Positions 58,579-64,000 of a DNA stretch of 64,000 nt are shown one piece after another. The position numbers and the translations under genes were made by a program. The stretch is taken from contig JAKLLE010000006.1 in assembly GCA_023150295.1 (NCBI GenBank), forward strand, positions 1 to 64,000. Direction: 5' to 3'. Position 1 is the stretch's first letter. Each line of letters begins with the position of its first letter. The stretch comes from Giesbergeria sp. (lineage in GTDB: Bacteria; Pseudomonadota; Gammaproteobacteria; Burkholderiales; Burkholderiaceae_C). The notes beneath the pieces were generated by a model, which did not search any database, was not told the DNA's origin, and worked only from the letters and a program-made list of their open reading frames with translations.

Positions 58579-59121
58579 ATGGCCCCACGTAGCAAGGTGC
58601 ATTCGCTGCCGCCCGAGTTGAAGGAGTGGCTTGATGCCGAGTTGGTCAAACGCGGGTTTGGCGACTATGTGCAGTTGGCCGCTGACTTGAAGGCGCGCGG
58701 GGCCGATGTGTCCAAGTCGGCCCTGCAGCGCTATGGCTCGCCGTTCGAACAGCGCATGGCGCAGCTCAAGATGGCGAGCGAGCAGGCCCGCGCGCTGGTG
58801 GATGCCGCCCCGGATGATGAGGACAAGCTGGGCTCTGCCGTGGTGCGCATGACGCAGGAAAAGATATTCAACCTGCTGATGGAGTTGGACATCAAAGCCG
58901 AAGACGTCGATGTGAACAAGCTGTTCAAGAACGCTGCCGAGATTGGCAAGGCCAGCGTGACGCACAAGCGCTTCAGCATGGAGGCGCGCGCGGCGCTGAA
59001 AGAGGAGGCACGGCGCGAGCAGTTGGCCGAACAGCAGGCGCGGTTTGATGCGCTGGGGCAGTCCGGAGAGATTGACCAGGCCACGCTTTCCAAGGTGATC
59101 AAGGCGGCGTACGGGCTATGA
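58579..59121 (+). CDS. Small terminase subunit, DUF3486 (Mu gp27 type)
   Basis: A 180-aa protein (MAPRSKVHSLPPELKEWLDA, YVQLAADLKARGADVSKSAL) with an N-terminal helix-turn-helix and a coiled-coil body, typical of DUF3486. It should recognise the phage end for headful packaging. Its stop overlaps the large terminase start. Confidence 0.88.
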   Translation: MAPRSKVHSLPPELKEWLDAELVKRGFGDYVQLAADLKARGADVSKSALQRYGSPFEQRMAQLKMASEQARALVDAAPDDEDKLGSAVVRMTQEKIFNLLMELDIKAEDVDVNKLFKNAAEIGKASVTHKRFSMEARAALKEEARREQLAEQQARFDALGQSGEIDQATLSKVIKAAYGL

Positions 59122-60428
59122 GTGGCTCCATTGCGCCCGCATTACCGCTCTACGCATACCAGCGCCGCTGGGTGAATGACGATGCGCGCTTCAAGATTGC
59201 CATGTTCGCGCGTCAGTGCGGCAAGACGTTCACCAGTACGCTGGAACTGGCCCTGGACTGCGCGCGGGCCGAGGCGCTGGGCCAGCGCCGCCGCTGGGTG
59301 ATTCTGAGCCGAGGGGAGCGCCAGGCGCGCGAGGCGATGAACGAGGGAGTGAAGCTGCACCTGGCCGCGCTGTCGGCGGGCTTCAAGGCATACGACTACG
59401 ACTGGGAGCCGGGCGTGAAAGCGCTGGAGGTGGAGCTGCCCGGCGGCAGCAAAATCACGGCGTTGCCCGCCAACCCGGACACAGCGCGGGGGTTCAGCGC
59501 CAATGTGTTGTTGGATGAATTTGCCTTTCACCAGGACAGCCGGGCAATCTGGAAGGCGCTGTTTCCAGTGATCTCAAAGCCTGGCCTGAAGCTGCGCGTG
59601 ATCAGCACGCCCAACGGCAAGGGCAACAAGTTCTACGACCTGATGACGGGCGCTGGCGACGGCTGGAGCCGCCATGTGACCGACATCTACCAGGCTGTGA
59701 AAGACGGCCTGCCGCGCGACATCGAGGAGCTGCGAAAGGGCGCTGGCGATGACGACCTATGGGCCCAAGAGTTCGAGTTGAAATGGCTGGACGAGGCCAG
59801 CGCTTGGCTGTCGTTCGAGCTGATTGCGTCCTGCGAGCATGAGGCCGCAGGGCTCCCCGAGCACTACCAAGGTGGCCCCTGTTTCGTGGGCGTGGACATT
59901 GCGGCGCGCAATGACCTGTTCGTGATTTGGGTGGTGGAGCTGGTAGGGGATGTGTACTGGACGCGCGAGATCATCGAGCGCAAGCGCGTGAGCTTTGCGG
60001 AGCAGGATGCGCTGCTGGACGATGTTTTTGCACGCTACCGCGTCATGCGCGCATGCATGGATCAGACCGGCATGGGTGAGAAGCCCGTGGAAGATGCCCA
60101 GCGCCGCCACGGCTCCACGCGCGTGGAGGGTGTGCTGTTCACCGCCGTCAACAAGCTGACGCTGGCTACGCATGGCAAGGAGGTTTTCGAGGACCGCAAG
60201 CTGCGCATTCCGGAAGGCAATCCAGCGCTGCGGGCAGACCTGCACAAGCTCAAGAAGGTCACGGGCCCTACGGGAACGCCGCGCTTTGTTGCCGACAGCG
60301 ATAGCAGTGGACACGCTGACCGTACCTGGGCGGCTTTTTTGGCGCTGAATGCTGCGGCAGGCGATACCGGCCCGGTTCACGTTGCCAGCCGCCCCCGTCG
60401 CAGCGCGCTCTCCCTGGAAGGCTACTGA
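59118..60428 (+). CDS. Terminase large subunit (Mu gp28 type)
   Basis: A 436-aa packaging motor: Walker A AMFARQCGKTFTS, Walker B NVLLDEFAFH, coupling motif ISTPNGKGN, and a C-terminal nuclease with acidic residues in FVGVDIAARNDLFVIW, CMDQTGMGEK and GHADRTWAAFLA. It cuts and pumps DNA into proheads. ATG 59118 overlaps the small subunit stop. Confidence 0.94.
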   Translation: MSGSIAPALPLYAYQRRWVNDDARFKIAMFARQCGKTFTSTLELALDCARAEALGQRRRWVILSRGERQAREAMNEGVKLHLAALSAGFKAYDYDWEPGVKALEVELPGGSKITALPANPDTARGFSANVLLDEFAFHQDSRAIWKALFPVISKPGLKLRVISTPNGKGNKFYDLMTGAGDGWSRHVTDIYQAVKDGLPRDIEELRKGAGDDDLWAQEFELKWLDEASAWLSFELIASCEHEAAGLPEHYQGGPCFVGVDIAARNDLFVIWVVELVGDVYWTREIIERKRVSFAEQDALLDDVFARYRVMRACMDQTGMGEKPVEDAQRRHGSTRVEGVLFTAVNKLTLATHGKEVFEDRKLRIPEGNPALRADLHKLKKVTGPTGTPRFVADSDSSGHADRTWAAFLALNAAAGDTGPVHVASRPRRSALSLEGY

Positions 60429-60430
60429 CC

Positions 60431-61939
60431 ATGAATCCCCGAGGCATCTTCGTTTCCCCCACTGAGTTCGTTTCCTTTGCGGAGGCTCGCAAGCGTGGCA
60501 GCCTGTCTGAAGAGATCGCTACGCGCGACCGCAGCATGGATATGTCGTTCGGCTTCATCCTGCCGAACCCGGATCCCATCCTGAAGCGCCAGGGCAAGGA
60601 CATCAGCGTCTATCGCGACATGCGCAGCCGGGCGTCTGTGGGTGGCCCTATCCGTCGCCGCAAGGCCGCGGTGAAGGCGCTTGAATGGCGGGTGGAGCGC
60701 GGCAAGGCCAGCGCCCGCGTCACTCGCCTGTGCAGTGATGTGCTGGCGACCTATGACATGGACAGGCTGCTCAATGAGATCACCGATGCGGTGCTGTTCG
60801 GCTATCAGCCGCTGGAGCTGGTGTGGGGGCCATTCAACGGCGCCACGGTGCCGCTGGAAGTGATCGGCAAGCCGCAGGAGTGGTTCTTCTTTGACAACGC
60901 AGCGCAGCTGCGGTTTCGCAGCCGCGCCCAGCCGCTGCTCGGCGAGGAACTGGAGCCCCGCAAATTTTTGTTGGCCCGCCAGGAGGCGAGTTATGCCAAC
61001 CCCTACGGCTTCCCAGACCTTTCTATGTGCTTCTGGGCAGATACCTTCATGCGGGGAGGCCTCAAGTTCTGGGTGACCTTCACAGAAAAGTATGGCACGC
61101 CCTGGCTGGTGGGCAAGCAGCCACGAGGCACGCCAGGCCCGGAGGTGAATGCGCTGCTGGACAAGCTGGAGGCGATGATCCAGGACGCTGTGGCTGCCAT
61201 TCCAGACGATTCCAGCATCGACATTCTGGAGGTGGGCGACAAGGGGGTTAGCGCCGATCTGTACGAGCGCCTGCTCATGTACTGCCGTTCGGAAATCAAC
61301 ATTGCGCTGCTCGGCCAGAACCAAAGCACCGAGGCGAGCAGCAACCGCGCCAGCGCCACGGCCGGGCTGGAGGTGGCAGATACCATTCGCGACGGCGATT
61401 CCCGCCTGGTCTGCGCCACGATCAACCAGCTACTGCGCTGGATGACCGATCTGCACGACGGCGAGCAGGCCCCCGCACCGACCTTTGAGCTTTTCGAAGA
61501 AGAGGACGTCAATGTCACGCAGGCGCAGCGCGATGAAACCCTCAAACGCGCGGGTGTGAACTTTCAGCCCCAGTACTGGAAGCGTGTCTACAAGCTGCAG
61601 GATGGCGACATTGCCGACGCCCCCCCAGTGGTAAGCACGCCCGCGCAAGCCGCGCCGCCGGTGCCTGTGGTGGAGTTTGCAGAGGGCACCAGCCCCGCCG
61701 TGCCTGGCGAGACGGTTTCTGCTCTGTCTGCCGGGGCGTCTCCCGTGTTTGCGTCCTGGATCAGTGAGCTGCGCAGCCTGATCCAAGCGCACCGCGACCC
61801 GCAGCGGTTGCAGGAAGAATTGCTGGAAGCGTTCAGCGAGCTGCCGACGCAAGAGCTGACCGAATTGATGGCACTGGCCTTCGAGCTGGCGCACCTGCAG
61901 GGCCAGGACCAGGCTGCTCGGGAGGCCGCCCATGGCTGA
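60431..61939 (+). CDS. Portal protein, DUF935 (Mu gp29 type)
   Basis: A 502-aa portal: PNPDPILKRQGKDISVYRDM, DAVLFGYQPLELVWGPFNG, LMYCRSEINIALLGQNQSTE, ASSNRASATAGLEVADTIRD are typical of DUF935. It forms the ring through which DNA passes. The C-terminus carries VVEFAEGTSPAVPGE, a motif repeated in the scaffold. It starts 2 nt after the terminase stop. Confidence 0.94.
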   Translation: MNPRGIFVSPTEFVSFAEARKRGSLSEEIATRDRSMDMSFGFILPNPDPILKRQGKDISVYRDMRSRASVGGPIRRRKAAVKALEWRVERGKASARVTRLCSDVLATYDMDRLLNEITDAVLFGYQPLELVWGPFNGATVPLEVIGKPQEWFFFDNAAQLRFRSRAQPLLGEELEPRKFLLARQEASYANPYGFPDLSMCFWADTFMRGGLKFWVTFTEKYGTPWLVGKQPRGTPGPEVNALLDKLEAMIQDAVAAIPDDSSIDILEVGDKGVSADLYERLLMYCRSEINIALLGQNQSTEASSNRASATAGLEVADTIRDGDSRLVCATINQLLRWMTDLHDGEQAPAPTFELFEEEDVNVTQAQRDETLKRAGVNFQPQYWKRVYKLQDGDIADAPPVVSTPAQAAPPVPVVEFAEGTSPAVPGETVSALSAGASPVFASWISELRSLIQAHRDPQRLQEELLEAFSELPTQELTELMALAFELAHLQGQDQAAREAAHG

Positions 61940-63146
61940 AATCGGGGACGCTGCCCGTTCTTCGGTGGAAGGTGCGCGGCAGGCGTTCCAGGAGCAGATC
62001 GACTTCTTCCGGCGCAAGCTGAATTTGCCCAGCGAGGCCTGGCGCGATATTCAGCAGGCCGCGCACGACCGTGCGTTCATGGTGTCGGGCGCTGCCAAGG
62101 CGGATCTGCTGGCTGACCTGCGCAAGGCGGTGGATCAGGCCGTGCAGGGTGGCAGCATCGGCGAGTTCCGCAAGAAATTTGCAGACATTGTGGCAAAGCA
62201 TGGATGGGCAGGCTGGACTGGAGAGGGCAGCAAGGCGGGCGAGGCCTGGCGCACGCGGGTGATCTACCAGACCAACCTGATGACGTCGTATGCTGCCGGG
62301 CGCCGCGCGCAGTTGCTCGACCCTGAACTGCTCAAGCGGCGCCCGTTCTGGCGCTACGTGCACAACGACAGCGTGACGCATCCCAGGCCTCAGCACAAGC
62401 ACTGGGGCGATGCTCGGCTGACGCTGCGCCACGACCACCCATTCTGGAACACCCACTTTCCGCCCAATGGCTGGGGCTGCAAGTGCCGCGTGGTGCCCGT
62501 GGCCACGCCGGGGGACGGGGACGCCACCACGCCGCCCGATGGCTGGGACACAGTGGACCCGCGCACAGGTGCGCCCATGGGCATTGATGAGGGTTGGGGC
62601 TACGCGCCGGGTGCACGGGCCGATGATGAGCTGCGGTCGTTCGTGCAAGACAAGCTGGTCACGTACCCCCCGGCGATACGGCGCATGCTTTCCGTCGATG
62701 TGAACCGGCATCTGAACACGACCGAGCGCGTCACGGACTTTGTACAGCGTGTGCGGGACGGCGCTTTACGCAATGAGGACTTGTGGATGGGCTTTGTGGA
62801 GCCCGAAGCCGCCGCCAGGGTCAAGAACGCGACCGGCCAGGACGTGGACAACTATCTGGTGCTACTGCCAGAGGACAACGTCCGCCACACCGACTGGGAA
62901 CACCGCTGGGACGGCAAGGGGCAGCGGCCCATTGTGCCTGCTGACTATCAGCACGTCGCCTCATTCATCAATGAGCCCGATGAGACCCTGCCGGGCAGCG
63001 AACTGGGCCGACACGGCGAAGCGCGCGTGCTGGTACGCAAGGAGATCAATGGGGAAGTGTTCCGGGCCGTGTTCGAGATCCTGCACGGCAAGCGCAATCG
63101 CGCTCTGAAGTTGATCAGCCTGGCCATCAAGACGGGGCAGAAATGA
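61932..63146 (+). CDS. MuF-type head morphogenesis protein (gp30)
   Basis: A 404-aa protein with the MuF core (TRVIYQTNLMTSYAAGRRAQ, FWRYVHNDSVTHPRPQHKHW, HFPPNGWGCKCRVVPVATPG, with two Cys likely binding metal). The C-terminal 120 residues (WEHRWDGKGQRPIVPADYQH, RVLVRKEINGEVFRAVFEIL) form an additional domain seen in many MuF proteins. It overlaps the portal stop. Confidence 0.93.
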   Translation: MAEIGDAARSSVEGARQAFQEQIDFFRRKLNLPSEAWRDIQQAAHDRAFMVSGAAKADLLADLRKAVDQAVQGGSIGEFRKKFADIVAKHGWAGWTGEGSKAGEAWRTRVIYQTNLMTSYAAGRRAQLLDPELLKRRPFWRYVHNDSVTHPRPQHKHWGDARLTLRHDHPFWNTHFPPNGWGCKCRVVPVATPGDGDATTPPDGWDTVDPRTGAPMGIDEGWGYAPGARADDELRSFVQDKLVTYPPAIRRMLSVDVNRHLNTTERVTDFVQRVRDGALRNEDLWMGFVEPEAAARVKNATGQDVDNYLVLLPEDNVRHTDWEHRWDGKGQRPIVPADYQHVASFINEPDETLPGSELGRHGEARVLVRKEINGEVFRAVFEILHGKRNRALKLISLAIKTGQK

Positions 63147-63241
63147 AAAAGCCTTGTGTCCCCGACCTCTACGTCCTAGACGAGACCGGCGTGAACCGCC
63201 GGGAGCCGATGTGCACAAGGCTCAGCCATTTTAATGGATAG
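63143..63241 (+). CDS. Possible 32-aa ORF in MuF-gpG spacer
   Basis: MKKPCVPDLYVLDETGVNRR starts inside the MuF stop (ATGA). An inverted repeat, AGCCTTGTG (63150-63158) and CACAAGGCT (63214-63222), spans most of it, so the region may instead be an RNA hairpin. Two Cys. Uncertain. Confidence 0.35.
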   Translation: MKKPCVPDLYVLDETGVNRREPMCTRLSHFNG

Positions 63242-63247
63242 GTTCCT

Positions 63248-63793
63248 ATGGCGCAATTGATTGAATTGACCAACCGTAGTGGGCTGGACTACCTGCAAGA
63301 CCTTGTCCAGCGTGTATCGGACATGCGTCCGGTGCTACTGGAGATTGGCGAGGACATGGCCGAGTCTGCCAAGCAGCGGTTTTCTTCGACCACGGCCCCG
63401 GATGGGACGGCCTGGGCGCCCAACAGCGCTGTGACACTGGCGCGTTACAGCGCCATGTTCGCGCGCGGCAAGGATGGCGGGCTGACCAAGCGCAGCGCCG
63501 CAAAGCTGGCCGCAAAGAAGCCCGGTACTGGTGAGACGCGTGCACTAGGCACCACCATCAACTACCAGATACAGGGCGATGACGCCGTGGGCATAGGCAG
63601 CCCCATGGTCTATGCAGGAACCTTCCACTACGGCGCCAAGTCGGGGGAGTTCGGTTTCGGCGTGTACGCCACCCGCAACGGGAGCTTCCCCCTTCCATGG
63701 GGAGACATCCCAGCACGGCCGTTCCTTGGCGCTTCCGAAAGTGACAAGGCAAACATCGTGCGCTTGGTGCAGAGCTACCTCTCGGGAGAGTGA
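63248..63793 (+). CDS. Virion morphogenesis protein (Mu gpG / tail completion type)
   Basis: A 181-aa protein of the phage virion-morphogenesis family: DMRPVLLEIGEDMAESAKQR, FSSTTAPDGTAWAPNSAVTL, VYAGTFHYGAKSG, WGDIPARPFLGAS. It helps join heads and tails. In Mu the protease gene would come next; here the protease lies 21 kb away on the other strand. Confidence 0.9.
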   Translation: MAQLIELTNRSGLDYLQDLVQRVSDMRPVLLEIGEDMAESAKQRFSSTTAPDGTAWAPNSAVTLARYSAMFARGKDGGLTKRSAAKLAAKKPGTGETRALGTTINYQIQGDDAVGIGSPMVYAGTFHYGAKSGEFGFGVYATRNGSFPLPWGDIPARPFLGASESDKANIVRLVQSYLSGE

Positions 63794-63795
63794 TC

Positions 63796-64000
63796 ATGGC
63801 AAGTAAACGCCGCATTCGGCGCAACTCCTGCACCGGCAAGCGCCGATACGAAAGTGCTTCCCAGGCCCGCGCCGCTATCTCAGGCCTGTTCCGCCGCAAG
63901 GGCTTCCAGGGCTACCTGCAGGCATACCCCTGCCGCTTCTGCGCTGGCTACCACTTAGGTCACCTGCCCAAGGAAAAGTCCTGCGGAAGGACGCACCGAT
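63796..64000 (+). CDS. Basic Cys-containing phage protein, cut by window edge
   Basis: MASKRRIRRNSCTGKRRYES begins 2 nt after gpG; it continues past 64000. The part seen is basic, with a likely zinc site (CRFCAGYHLGH). I recall similar small proteins from phage genomes, without a known function. Confidence 0.65.
   Translation, partial: MASKRRIRRNSCTGKRRYESASQARAAISGLFRRKGFQGYLQAYPCRFCAGYHLGHLPKEKSCGRTHR

Larger units (their letters stand above)
24900..64000. mobile_element. Mu-like transposable prophage, truncated by window edge
   Basis: About 39 kb of continuous phage genes: repressor, MuA-like transposase, MuB-like ATPase, GemA, Mor, endolysin, spanins, terminase, portal, MuF, gpG, protease, capsid, tube and tape measure. 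It interrupts a hydrolase gene. Tail genes lack sheath and baseplate, suggesting a B3/D3112-like siphovirus virion, while three BcepMu gp16-type genes link the early region to BcepMu-like phages. The left boundary is placed roughly at 24,890-24,960; the right end is not in the window. Confidence 0.92.

Noticed and set aside
1..64000. tRNA or rRNA genes
   Set aside because: No cloverleaf with TTCRA loop and acceptor pairing and no rRNA segment were recognised on either strand by reading; a covariance scan was not possible.

Overview
The window reads as a chromosome segment of a high-GC betaproteobacterium of the Comamonadaceae (Acidovorax-like). This rests on gene content and order (leuS-lptE, fur/bamE divergent, hprK-ptsN-hpf, purC, purE-purK, Sua5), on codon use, and on dispersed short repeats of a type I associate with this family. 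It is two-part: ordinary chromosome from 1 to about 24,900, then a Mu-like transposable prophage from about 24,900 to beyond the right edge.

Chromosome. Positions 1-600 hold a small AT-richer patch with a frameshifted Cys-rich lipoprotein and a small secreted protein. The leuS-lptE-holA cluster (minus strand) is split: between lptE and holA sit four plus-strand genes, ornithine cyclodeaminase, arginase and two coupled membrane diguanylate cyclases. Then come an ExbB/ExbD pair, dapB, bamE divergent from fur, hprK-ptsN, a terminator, hpf, purC, a DJ-1/PfpI protein, a ribbon-helix-helix protein, a CnoX-type thioredoxin, purE-purK-Sua5, an SGNH-family lipoprotein lacking its catalytic residues, OmpW, and an intact SGNH esterase with a near-perfect operator-like palindrome at its start. 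A C-terminal remnant of an alpha/beta hydrolase ends at the prophage, which appears to have inserted into that gene.

Prophage. The immunity centre is at about 55,270-55,740: a plus-strand repressor, an 18-bp palindromic operator filling the spacer of the leftward early promoter, and a leftward early operon. That operon encodes three tandem BcepMu gp16-family proteins, DUF3102, a MuA-like transposase, a MuB-like ATPase, a DUF3164 protein, a C4-type antisense RNA locus followed by a small gene and an antirepressor, GemA and Mor. The late genes are split. Lysis (SAR endolysin, Rz/Rz1), small and large terminase, portal, MuF and gpG lie rightward on the plus strand. Protease/scaffold, capsid, tail tube, tape measure and tail-tip proteins lie leftward, directly after mor. 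No sheath or contractile baseplate genes are visible, so the virion is probably siphovirus-like, as in phages B3 and D3112.

How it works together. Lysogeny should be held by the 120-aa repressor at the 55,331-55,348 operator. When it fails, the early operon makes transposase and finally Mor. Mor is well placed to switch on both late operons, because the same 12-bp dyad core lies exactly 44.5 nt before the first codon of the endolysin (plus strand) and of the protease (minus strand), with a shared ACAGT 7 nt before each ATG. The C4-like RNA with its antirepressor, and a second BRO-N antirepressor at the tail end, suggest an extra immunity-control layer.
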